64,000 nucleotides of DNA, from assembly GCA_036384915.1 (NCBI GenBank), contig DASVLJ010000027.1:1-64000 (forward strand), written 5' to 3'. This stretch comes from PKWO01 sp036384915 (GTDB lineage Bacteria; Pseudomonadota; Gammaproteobacteria; Burkholderiales; Burkholderiaceae_D). The notes under the pieces are model-generated. The model was not told the origin of the DNA, ran no database searches, and saw only the letters and a list, made by a program, of their open reading frames with translations. The stretch's first letter is position 1. Every line of letters begins with the position of its first letter. Positions 1 to 8,722 of the stretch are shown here, one piece after another. A program made the translations under genes and the position numbers.

Positions 1-169
1 TTCGTTGTCGAAAGGGTTAGGTTACGTCCTGCCAGCGGGATTGCTCCCTGCGCCGCTTGGCCTTACTGCCGCTTCAGCCGCTCAGGGGTGGGGGAATTTG
101 ACCCGGCCAGATGTGGAGGAATTTGACTGGCCAACGGGGGCGTTGGCCGCGCGTACTGACGTCAAATGG
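1..169. other. Structured 5' flank of the RT-protease gene
   Basis: The reading frame of the downstream gene stays open to the left edge (a TTG lies at 5), but the translation here does not look like protein and I treat it as non-coding. Three things are visible. Two copies of GAATTTGAC followed by GGCCA occur at 94-109 and 119-133. The heptamer GCCGCTT occurs at 52 and 68, with a variant at 77. A perfect 8-bp hairpin has arms at 129-136 and 141-148 and a GGGG loop. The repeats could be the end of a mobile element (IS21-like termini carry multiple short repeats) or the 3' part of a retron msr/msd RNA. The window edge prevents a decision. Confidence 0.35.
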
Positions 170-1954
170 ATGTCTGAACTCATCCTTGGCGTTCCGTACA
201 GCGAAATTAAAGCGCTTGTATATCCTACCCAACCTTACAAATACTTTTGTATTTCGAAGCGGGATGGCACTCTGCGTCTCCTCGCGGAGCCACGGATCGA
301 ACTCAAGCTTATTCAAAAAAAGATACTGACCTATTTGGAGCAGTTTGCCGGGGAGATGCGCCCATGCGTTCATGGATTCGTTGCCGGAAGGAGCATACTG
401 ACCAATGCAAGCACTCATTGCTCTCCAAAAATCCATCAAATATTAAACCTGGATTTGCAAGACTTCTTCCCGTCGGTATCCTTTGTCCGCGTGCGGGGTG
501 TTCTTCAGAATACCCCATTCAATTTTTCCTATGAGGTTGCGACGGTACTGGCGCATCTTTGTACCTTGGACCAGAAGCTGCCTCAGGGTGCCCCAACGTC
601 TCCGTTTCTAGCCAACCTCGTTTGTCGAACGATGGATAGGGACCTCGTAAATCTTGCGCGGCAATACCGTGCAACATATACACGGTATGCCGACGATATC
701 ACCATCTCATTTGGAGTACGCAATGCAGATCGGCTTCCTTCAGCTTTGTGCTCGGTCGTGGAAGGGAAAGTCGTAATTGGTCCGGCACTTCGCGATCTGA
801 TAACGACTACGCATCATTTCGAAATCAATGAAAAAAAGACGCGTCTACTTGATCGCTATCGCCGAATGGAGGTAACGGGAATTGTAGTTAACGAATTTCC
901 GAACGTCAGAAGAAAATTTGTCGACAAGATTCGCGGCGCGCTCAACGCGTGGCAAAAATATGGCTACGAGGCCGCGCAGAAAAGATGGGCGCAATTGGTC
1001 GAGGACGGGGTGGAACAAGATTATGATAAGCGCCCATGGAAACGGCAGCGGCGAACGGGACCAAGTCCAGATTTAAAGAATGTGATCTGGGGAAAGTTGC
1101 TGTATTTGCGAATGGTCAGGGGAAAAGACGATATTCTCTACGCCCGCTTGGCAGAGAGATACAATGCCGTCGTTCGCGAAGAGAAAAGGCAGGGAGATTT
1201 TTTTGCATCCACGCTCCCGGTAGAGCCGGTAGTTCGCGAAATGCGCGATTTGGACGATGCGGTATTTGTAGTGCAATGGGACGGGGATTTTGAATTCGTC
1301 CCTGGAAAAACCGATATGGTAGGAGGGCAGGGAACTGCTTTTGTCTTCAAGGAGCAGAATTTGCTTGTGACATGTGACCATGTTTTGGAAAGCACAGCAA
1401 ATATCGAAAAAGCAGAATTCCGCACTAGCTACGATGCGGATGAAGTTAAAAACAAGAAAATTTGGTTTACCCATTCCGGCAACAAGGAAGAGGCCATACC
1501 CGCGAAGCTGCTGTATCGTGACAAAAAGCACGACGTAGCACTTCTGGCGTTTGAAGATAGCGACGAAATACCCTATCACAAGTATCTCGCTGCTAAGGCG
1601 TCGCCGATTGTCACGTACGAAGATGGATTTCTTGTTGGCTATCCGAATTATGGTGCGGGTAATTTGGTAAACGTTCTGAAGGATATTGTTTTAAACAGAA
1701 CTTCCCCAGCGGGTATAAGCAGTTTTACTGTGCACAACGCGGGGAGCATCAGGCCAGGAAATAGCGGCGGCCCATTTTTGGACGCCAATTTGCGCGTTGC
1801 CGGGGTTGCACAACGTGGCACTTTCATGGGAAAGGGCGACGATGAATGCCTCTGCGTAAGTGTTTTGGAATCCATCGTGGCTAAGTGGAAGGCATCGCAG
1901 ACGGCACCACGTCCGTCGCCAGAAATCCTTGCGTCCAATACCGCTCTTCCCTAA
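170..1954 (+). CDS. Retron-type reverse transcriptase fused to a trypsin-like serine protease
   Basis: A 594-residue protein with two domains. The N-terminal RT (about 1-340) has the motif-A core LDLQDFFPS (94-102), QGAPTSP (139-145) and the catalytic YADD (173-176). It also carries the two retron signatures, NASTH (79-83, matching NAxxH) and VTG (235-237). The C-terminal part (about 365-575) is a trypsin-like peptidase with an intact triad: His404 in TCDHV, Asp455 in KKHDVALL and Ser532 in PGNSGGP. Retron RTs make a branched RNA-DNA molecule and act with an effector in anti-phage defence; here the effector would be the protease in the same chain (inference). I chose the ATG at 170 because the RT fold begins there; the frame also reaches a TTG at 5. 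There is no convincing ribosome site at either. The gene is more A/T-rich than its neighbours, which suggests transfer. It could instead be a non-retron defence RT, but the two signature motifs argue for retron. Confidence 0.9.
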   Translation: MSELILGVPYSEIKALVYPTQPYKYFCISKRDGTLRLLAEPRIELKLIQKKILTYLEQFAGEMRPCVHGFVAGRSILTNASTHCSPKIHQILNLDLQDFFPSVSFVRVRGVLQNTPFNFSYEVATVLAHLCTLDQKLPQGAPTSPFLANLVCRTMDRDLVNLARQYRATYTRYADDITISFGVRNADRLPSALCSVVEGKVVIGPALRDLITTTHHFEINEKKTRLLDRYRRMEVTGIVVNEFPNVRRKFVDKIRGALNAWQKYGYEAAQKRWAQLVEDGVEQDYDKRPWKRQRRTGPSPDLKNVIWGKLLYLRMVRGKDDILYARLAERYNAVVREEKRQGDFFASTLPVEPVVREMRDLDDAVFVVQWDGDFEFVPGKTDMVGGQGTAFVFKEQNLLVTCDHVLESTANIEKAEFRTSYDADEVKNKKIWFTHSGNKEEAIPAKLLYRDKKHDVALLAFEDSDEIPYHKYLAAKASPIVTYEDGFLVGYPNYGAGNLVNVLKDIVLNRTSPAGISSFTVHNAGSIRPGNSGGPFLDANLRVAGVAQRGTFMGKGDDECLCVSVLESIVAKWKASQTAPRPSPEILASNTALP

Positions 1955-2248
1955 AAGACCGGTCGAAGACGTAGTCGCGGCGGCAGGCCGCTGCTGACGT
2001 CATATTGGAGACGCAGTGACGACTTCAGTGCAATAGGTGACAGCTTATGCCTCTGCGCACACACTCAGGTTTCTAGGCAAATCCCAAGCAAAATCAATAA
2101 ACCCATGTGTTTATCTGAAGTATTACTTTCACACTCTCCGCTAAGTACCTAATTCTCCTCAGTATTTGCTTCACTCCCCGCTTTAATGCCTTCCGCTAAG
2201 TCCTTGACTTCATTGAAGAATTTCGTTGTTTTTGCTTATTAATAACCC
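1955..2248. other. Intergenic region between the RT gene and the dcw promoter
   Basis: No open reading frame of note. Just after the RT stop there is an 8-bp palindrome, GACCGGTC (1957-1964). A GC-rich hairpin follows at 1968-2001, with an outer stem of GACGT/ACGTC and an inner stem of GCGGC/GCCGC. It lacks a T-tract, so it is not a classical terminator. TCCGCTAAGT occurs twice (2137-2146 and 2192-2201). The stretch is A/T-rich compared with the core genes and probably belongs to the inserted accessory segment. Confidence 0.5.
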
Positions 2249-2277
2249 TTGACCTGTCTTTGTGCTTCCCTTAAAGT
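2249..2277 (+). promoter_or_regulatory. Sigma-70 promoter of the dcw cluster (mraZ)
   Basis: A -35 box TTGACC (2249-2254) and a -10 box TAAAGT (2272-2277) are separated by 17 bp. Transcription would begin near 2284, about 100 nt before mraZ. The first MraZ-type repeat starts inside the -10 box, so repressor binding should compete with RNA polymerase. Confidence 0.65.
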
Positions 2278-2310
2278 GGGTGGCAGTGTGAAAAAGTGTT
2301 TTTTTGTGGG
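2276..2310 (+). promoter_or_regulatory. MraZ operator: four GTG repeats at 10-bp spacing
   Basis: GTGGG (2276), GTGTG (2286), GTGTT (2296) and GTGGG (2306) begin exactly 10 bp apart, so they lie on one face of the helix. MraZ of E. coli binds TGGG-type direct repeats with 5-nt spacers ahead of its own gene, which gives the same 10-bp period. The array runs from the -10 box into the transcribed leader, as expected for autorepression of the dcw cluster. Confidence 0.7.
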
Positions 2311-2383
2311 GAATTTTTCGATTTTTTACCCAAAGTGCACGGATCGCGACAATTAATTAACTGAAAGACAATAGGGAGCCAAG

Positions 2384-2812
2384 GTGTTTCAAGGGGCATC
2401 CGCATTAAATCTCGATGCCAAAGGACGGATGTCGATTCCGGCCAAGCATCGCGACGCGCTGCTTTTGCAGTGCGAGGGACGCGTCACGCTCACGAAACAT
2501 CCGCATGGCTGTCTATTGTTTTTCCCGCGCCCGGTATGGGAGCAGCATCGCGAACAGATCGCGGGCTGGCCCATGTCGGCGCGCGCGTGGCAACGTATCT
2601 TCCTTGGTAATGCGTCGGACGTCGAACTCGATACGGCGGGGCGGATTTTGATCGCGCCGGAATTGCGTCAGGCTGTCGGCTTGACGCGCGACGTGATGCT
2701 CCTGGGGATGGGCAGCCACTTTGAAATTTGGGACGCCGCCAAGCTCGCCGAAAACGAGTCGCAAGCGGTGGCGGAAGGCATGCCGGACGTGCTCAATAAC
2801 TTTTCGTTTTGA
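2384..2812 (+). CDS. mraZ: Transcriptional regulator MraZ
   Basis: A 142-residue DNA-binding protein with two SpoVT/AbrB-like halves, marked by DAKGRMSIP (11-19) and DTAGRILIAP (83-92). MraZ forms ring-shaped oligomers that bind tandem repeats upstream of its own gene and control the dcw operon. It is the first gene of the cluster and sits just downstream of the matching repeat array. Translation starts at a GTG, with AGGGAG at 2372-2377 as ribosome site. Length and motifs are typical. Confidence 0.97.
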   Translation: MFQGASALNLDAKGRMSIPAKHRDALLLQCEGRVTLTKHPHGCLLFFPRPVWEQHREQIAGWPMSARAWQRIFLGNASDVELDTAGRILIAPELRQAVGLTRDVMLLGMGSHFEIWDAAKLAENESQAVAEGMPDVLNNFSF

Positions 2813-2821
2813 CGGCTGGCT

Positions 2822-3789
<968 letters not shown>

Positions 3790-3793
<4 letters not shown>

Positions 3794-4062
3794 GCGGACG
3801 CGTCAACCTGATCCTGACGGCGCTGCTGGTGCTGTGCGCCTTGTCGCTGGTCAATGCGCAGTACCAGGCGCGGCGCCTGTTCATCGAACTCGAACGTTCA
3901 CAATCGGTGGCGCGCGCGCTCGATATCGAATGGTCGCAGCTTCAGCTCGACCAATCCCGCCTGGGCCTGCATTCGCGCATCGATGCGCTGGCGCGCAAGG
4001 ACTTGAACATGGTGCCCGTGACGCACGACCGCACCGAATACATCACGGTGGAGGGCCAATGA
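3790..4062 (+). CDS. ftsL: Cell division protein FtsL
   Basis: A 90-residue bitopic membrane protein: one transmembrane helix at about 6-23, then a periplasmic segment (about 26-70) with coiled-coil-like heptads. FtsL forms the FtsQLB subcomplex that activates FtsWI at the septum. Identification rests on topology, size and the fixed position between rsmH and ftsI, because FtsL sequences are poorly conserved. It overlaps rsmH by 4 bp and ftsI by 4 bp. Confidence 0.93.
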
Positions 4063-5819
4063 GCCGCGCCGCTCGCACAGCAGCAGGCAAGGGCATGCAA
4101 TTCTCCGCCAGCCCGGTGCTGGCCGTGAAGCTGCCGGCCTGGCGCTCGCGTTTCGTGCTGTTTGCGCTGTTCGCCGCGTTTTGCGCGCTGATCGGACGTG
4201 CGCTCTACCTGCAGGGCATATCGACCGAATTCCTGCAAAAGCAGGGCGAGCTGCGCTACGCGCGCACGCTGGAGCTGCCCGCCACGCGCGGCAAGATCAC
4301 CGACCGCAACGGCCAGGTGTTGGCGTCATCCCTGCCGGTCAAGGCCATCTGGGCCATCCCCGAAGACGTGCTCGACGCGCCCAAGGACAAGCTGGCGCAA
4401 CTGGCCAAGCTGCTCGACATGAGCGATGCCGAGCTGCGCAACAAGCTCAATTCGGACCGCAGCTTTGTTTACCTGAAACGCCAGGTCGAACCGGACGTGG
4501 CCGAGCAGATCGCCAAGCTCGGCATCGACGGCATCGACACGCGCAAGGAGTACAAGCGTTTCTATCCCGAAGCTGAAGTGACTTCCCAGGTGGTCGGCTT
4601 CACCAACGTCGAAGATGCGGGACAGGACGGCATGGAACTGGCGCAGCAAAAGACGCTGGCCGGCACCATCGGCAGCCGCCGTGTGATCGAAGACCGCATG
4701 GGCCGCATCATCGAAGACGAAGGCTTGCGCGAACCGCACGACGGCAAGGACCTCACGCTCTCGATCGACAGCAAGATCCAGTACATCGCCTACACCAAGC
4801 TGAAGGAAGCGGTCGACAAATTCCAGGCCAAGGCGGGCGGTATCGTCGTGCTTGACGTGAAGACAGGTGAAGTGCTGGCGCTGGCCAACCTGCCGACCTA
4901 CGACCCTAACAATCGCGCCGTGCTGACCGGTGCGCAATTGCGCAACCGCGTCATGACCGATACCTTCGAACCGGGTTCGACGCTGAAGCCGTTCACCGTG
5001 GCGCTGGCGCTGGACACCCACCGCGTCACGCCGAATTCGACCTTCCAGACCGCGCCCGGCGTGATGAACATCGGCCCGGCGACGATCCACGATTCGCATG
5101 CGCACGGCATGTTGACGGTGTCGGAAATCATCGAGCATTCGTCCAACATCGGCACTGCCAAGATCGCGTTGGAATTGCCGGCACAAGAGATGTGGGACAT
5201 GTTCACCACGGTGGGCTTCGGCCAGCAACCCAAGTTCGGCTTTCCCGGCGCTGTGGCCGGCCGCGTGCGTCCTTACAAGTCCTGGCGTCCGATCGAGCAG
5301 GCTACATATAGCTACGGCCAGGGCATTTCCGTGTCGCTGATCCAGCTGGCGCGCGCCTACATGATTTTCGCGCGCGACGGCGACGAGATTCCGCTGTCGT
5401 TCCAGAAGGTGACGGAAGCGCCCGTGGGCCAGCGCGTGATTTCGGAAAAGACCGCGCGCGAGATGCGCGCCATGCTTGAGACCGTCGCCAGCCCGGCCGG
5501 TACTGCGCCCAAGGCCCAGGTACCAGGCTACCGCGTTGCCGGCAAGACCGGGACGGCCTACAAGGTTGTCAACGGCGTCTATGCCATGCCGCGCCGTTAC
5601 ATCGGCAGCTTTGCAGGCTTTGCGCCCGCGTCGAACCCGCGCATCATCATCGCGGTGATGATCGATGAGCCGAGCGGCCCGCTGCACTATGGCGGCGACG
5701 TGGCCGCGCCGGTGTTCTCCGACGTGGCTGCCGCCGCCTTGCGCTCCATGAACGTGCCGCCCGACTCGAACGTGACCAACATCGTCATGCCTGCCGAAGG
5801 CTCCGGGGAGGAGATGTGA
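4059..5819 (+). CDS. ftsI: Peptidoglycan transpeptidase FtsI (PBP3)
   Basis: A 586-residue septal D,D-transpeptidase that cross-links peptidoglycan during division. It has a short cytoplasmic tail, one membrane anchor (about 30-50), a pedestal domain and a C-terminal penicillin-binding domain. The catalytic motifs are STLK (307-310), SSN (361-363) and KTGT (496-499). The frame is open further upstream, but ATG 4059 overlaps the ftsL stop and gives the usual N-terminus, so I used it. It works with FtsW, encoded about 7 kb downstream. Confidence 0.97.
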   Translation: MSRAARTAAGKGMQFSASPVLAVKLPAWRSRFVLFALFAAFCALIGRALYLQGISTEFLQKQGELRYARTLELPATRGKITDRNGQVLASSLPVKAIWAIPEDVLDAPKDKLAQLAKLLDMSDAELRNKLNSDRSFVYLKRQVEPDVAEQIAKLGIDGIDTRKEYKRFYPEAEVTSQVVGFTNVEDAGQDGMELAQQKTLAGTIGSRRVIEDRMGRIIEDEGLREPHDGKDLTLSIDSKIQYIAYTKLKEAVDKFQAKAGGIVVLDVKTGEVLALANLPTYDPNNRAVLTGAQLRNRVMTDTFEPGSTLKPFTVALALDTHRVTPNSTFQTAPGVMNIGPATIHDSHAHGMLTVSEIIEHSSNIGTAKIALELPAQEMWDMFTTVGFGQQPKFGFPGAVAGRVRPYKSWRPIEQATYSYGQGISVSLIQLARAYMIFARDGDEIPLSFQKVTEAPVGQRVISEKTAREMRAMLETVASPAGTAPKAQVPGYRVAGKTGTAYKVVNGVYAMPRRYIGSFAGFAPASNPRIIIAVMIDEPSGPLHYGGDVAAPVFSDVAAAALRSMNVPPDSNVTNIVMPAEGSGEEM

Positions 5820-7345
5820 TGGCCTCCGTGCAAATGATTACCGACTGGCTCAAGGCCAATGCGCCGCAGGCGCAATTGTCGTCGGACTCGCGCGGCATCG
5901 CGCCGGGCGACGTGTTCGTCGCCTATCCCGTGATCGGCGCGGACGGACGCAAGCATATCGAACATGCCATTGCGCAAGGCGCAGCGGCCGTGCTGTATGA
6001 AGAAGAGGGCTTCGCCTGGAACGATGCCTGGGCCGTGCCGCACCTGGCCGTCGCCAAACTTGATCGCATGGCAGGCCCCGTAGCCAATGCCTTTTACGGC
6101 CGGCCCGATGGCGCCATGTTCAGCGTCGCCGTCACCGGCACCAACGGCAAGACTTCGTGCACGCAATGGATAGGCAATGCGCTGTCGCGCCTGGGCGACC
6201 CGACTGCCGTGATCGGTACGCTGGGCGTCGGCTTGTTCGAAAACGGCCGCCACGACGAATTCCAGAGCACAGGCTACACCACGCCCGACGCCGTGCTGCT
6301 GCAGCGCCGTCTGGCCAAGATGCGCGATGCAGGCGCGGTGGCGCTGGCCATCGAGGCCTCGTCCATCGGCCTCGATCAGGGCCGCCTGGACGGCATGCAT
6401 TTCAACGTCGCGCTGTTTACCAATTTCACGCGGGACCATCTCGATTATCACGGCGACGAAGCGAGCTATGAAGCGGCCAAAACCATCCTGTTCGACTGGC
6501 CGGGCTTGCAGCATGCAGTGGTAAATCTTGATGACGAGATGGGCTTGCGCCTGGTGCAGCGTTTGAAGCGCACGCGTCCCGCCTTGCCCGTCTATGGCTA
6601 CACCGTCGCCGGCAAGCGTGTGGACGGCGTGGCCGTGTTTGCCGCGAGCGAGATCCGCACCAACCACAGCGGCACGAGTTTCCATCTCGATTCGCCCTTC
6701 GGCACGGGGCAGGTCAAAACCCAGATGGTGGGCAACTTTAACGTGAGCAACGTGCTCGGCATTATGGGCGTATTGGCTGCGCGCGGCATAGAATGGGAAG
6801 AGCTGGTCGATGCGGTGGAAGCGCTGACGCCGGTGCCGGGCCGCATGCAGCAATTGGGCGGGCCTGATGCGCCGCTGGTGGTGATCGATTACGCCCATAC
6901 GCCCGACGCGCTGGAGAAAACGCTCGCTTCGCTGCGCCAGGTGGCGCAGCAGCGCAACGGCGAACTGTGGTGCGTGTTCGGCTGCGGCGGCGACCGCGAT
7001 CCGGGCAAGCGCCCGCAGATGGGGCAGGCGGCATTGGCGGCCGATCACGTCGTGGTAACGAGCGACAACCCGCGCAATGAGGAGCCGTCCACCATCATCG
7101 GCCACATTATTGCCGGCATGGCTGCCGCAACGGAATCGGGAAAAAGCGCACCGCAGGTATTCGAAGACCGCGCCGCCGCCATCCTGTGGGCCGTCAAGCA
7201 TGCCGGCAAGCAAGACGTCGTGCTGCTGGCAGGCAAGGGCCATGAAACCTATCAGGAGATCAAGGGCCGCAAACTGCCCTTTCTCGATGCCGACCATGCC
7301 GCGCTCGCGCTGGCGGCACGCGTAACAATGAAGGTGACGCCGTGA
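5819..7345 (+). CDS. murE: UDP-MurNAc-L-Ala-D-Glu:meso-diaminopimelate ligase
   Basis: A 508-residue cytoplasmic Mur ligase that adds meso-diaminopimelate to UDP-MurNAc-dipeptide with ATP. The P-loop GTNGKTS is at about 107-113, and the DNPR motif that selects diaminopimelate over lysine is present in SDNPRNEEP. ATG 5819 is preferred because GGGGAGGA lies 7 bp upstream. A GTG three bases earlier is the alternative. The ATG overlaps the ftsI stop, and the 3' end overlaps murF. Confidence 0.96.
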   Translation: MASVQMITDWLKANAPQAQLSSDSRGIAPGDVFVAYPVIGADGRKHIEHAIAQGAAAVLYEEEGFAWNDAWAVPHLAVAKLDRMAGPVANAFYGRPDGAMFSVAVTGTNGKTSCTQWIGNALSRLGDPTAVIGTLGVGLFENGRHDEFQSTGYTTPDAVLLQRRLAKMRDAGAVALAIEASSIGLDQGRLDGMHFNVALFTNFTRDHLDYHGDEASYEAAKTILFDWPGLQHAVVNLDDEMGLRLVQRLKRTRPALPVYGYTVAGKRVDGVAVFAASEIRTNHSGTSFHLDSPFGTGQVKTQMVGNFNVSNVLGIMGVLAARGIEWEELVDAVEALTPVPGRMQQLGGPDAPLVVIDYAHTPDALEKTLASLRQVAQQRNGELWCVFGCGGDRDPGKRPQMGQAALAADHVVVTSDNPRNEEPSTIIGHIIAGMAAATESGKSAPQVFEDRAAAILWAVKHAGKQDVVLLAGKGHETYQEIKGRKLPFLDADHAALALAARVTMKVTP

Positions 7346-8721
7346 TCCGGTCCACGCTATTCGATTTGCAACCTTGGCTAACCGGTGCGCTGGCTCCGGC
7401 CGATGCGCCTTTCGGTGGCGTCTCGACCGACAGCCGCAAGGTCGCGCCGGGCAACCTGTTCGTCGCGCTGCGCGGCGAGAAGTTCGACGCGCACGATTTC
7501 CTGGCGCAGGTGGAGGCCCAAGGCGCCACCGCCGCCGTGGTCGAGCGCGTGCCGGCGGAAATGAAAATTCCCGCCCTGATCGTGCCGGACACACGTGTGG
7601 CGTTGGGCGAGATCGCGCGCCACTGGCGCCGCCAATTCTCGTTGCCCTTGATCGGCGTAACCGGAAGCAACGGCAAGACCACGGTCAAGGAAATGATCGC
7701 GGCCATCCTCGCCGCCGCGCTGGAGCCGCAGCAAGTGCTGGCCACGCAGGGCAATTTGAACAACGAAATCGGCGTGCCGCTAACGCTGTTGCAGCTGAAC
7801 CAGCATTGCCGCGCCGGCGTGGTCGAGATGGGCATGAACCATCGCGGTGAAATCGCGCTGCTGGCCTCGATCGCGCAGCCGACCGTAGGCCTGGTCAACA
7901 ATGCCCAGCGCGAACACCAGGAATTCATGGAAAGCGTGGAAGCCGTGGCCAAGGAAAACGGCAGCGTGATTGCCAGCCTGGCGGCCAACGGCATCGCCGT
8001 GTTCCCGTCCGACGATACCTATACGCCGTTGTGGCGGGAACTGGCCGCGTCGGCCGGGAAGCGTACCGTGATCACCTTCGGCTTTACGCCCGATGCCGAC
8101 GTGACTTGCACCTACGACCTGCAGGAATTCGGCAGCGGCCTCGTGATCAAGGGCGGCGGGCATGAATTCGCCGTGCAATTGAATGCCGCCGGCATGCATA
8201 ACGTGAGGAACGCCTTGGCGGCGACCGCTTGCACGCTGGCCATCGGCGTCGCGCCCGACGCGATCAAGCGCGGCCTCGAAGGATTCGTGCCGGTAGCGGG
8301 CCGCTTGCAGCAGAAGGTCAGCCGCGTCGGTTCGCTCGTGATCGACGACACCTACAACGCCAATCCCGATTCCGTGCGCGCCGCCATCGACGTGCTGGCG
8401 CAATACCCTGCGCCGCGCATCCTGGTGCTGGGCGATATGGGCGAAGTCGGGAGCGAGGGCAAGAAGTTCCACGAAGAAATCGGCGCCTATGCGCGCGGCC
8501 GAAACATTGAACACCTGCTTACCCTGGGCGACTTGGCACGTCACGCCAGCAGCGCCTTCGGTGCGCGCGGCAAGCATTACGACAATATCGACGTCTTGAA
8601 ACAAGCGGCCGACACCATGTTGACACCATCGGTGACGATTCTGGTAAAGGGGTCGCGTTTCATGAAAATGGAGCGGGTGGTGCAACACCTGCTCGGTAAA
8701 GAAGAATCAGGGTCTCATTAA
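7342..8721 (+). CDS. murF: UDP-MurNAc-tripeptide:D-Ala-D-Ala ligase
   Basis: A 459-residue Mur ligase that completes the pentapeptide by adding D-Ala-D-Ala. The ATP-binding GSNGKTT is at 108-114, followed by the ligase central and C-terminal domains. The GTG start overlaps the murE stop (GTGA), indicating coupled translation. The dipeptide it uses is made by Ddl in the same cluster. Length is typical. Confidence 0.97.
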   Translation: MIRSTLFDLQPWLTGALAPADAPFGGVSTDSRKVAPGNLFVALRGEKFDAHDFLAQVEAQGATAAVVERVPAEMKIPALIVPDTRVALGEIARHWRRQFSLPLIGVTGSNGKTTVKEMIAAILAAALEPQQVLATQGNLNNEIGVPLTLLQLNQHCRAGVVEMGMNHRGEIALLASIAQPTVGLVNNAQREHQEFMESVEAVAKENGSVIASLAANGIAVFPSDDTYTPLWRELAASAGKRTVITFGFTPDADVTCTYDLQEFGSGLVIKGGGHEFAVQLNAAGMHNVRNALAATACTLAIGVAPDAIKRGLEGFVPVAGRLQQKVSRVGSLVIDDTYNANPDSVRAAIDVLAQYPAPRILVLGDMGEVGSEGKKFHEEIGAYARGRNIEHLLTLGDLARHASSAFGARGKHYDNIDVLKQAADTMLTPSVTILVKGSRFMKMERVVQHLLGKEESGSH

Positions 8722-8722
8722 T

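Noticed and set aside
1968..2001. Rho-independent terminator after the RT gene
   Set aside because: The hairpin is real but has no T-tract after it, so I list it only as structure.
5687..7594. Long antisense frame across murE and the start of murF
   Set aside because: Spans two certain genes on the opposite strand and shows Arg/His-rich shadow composition.
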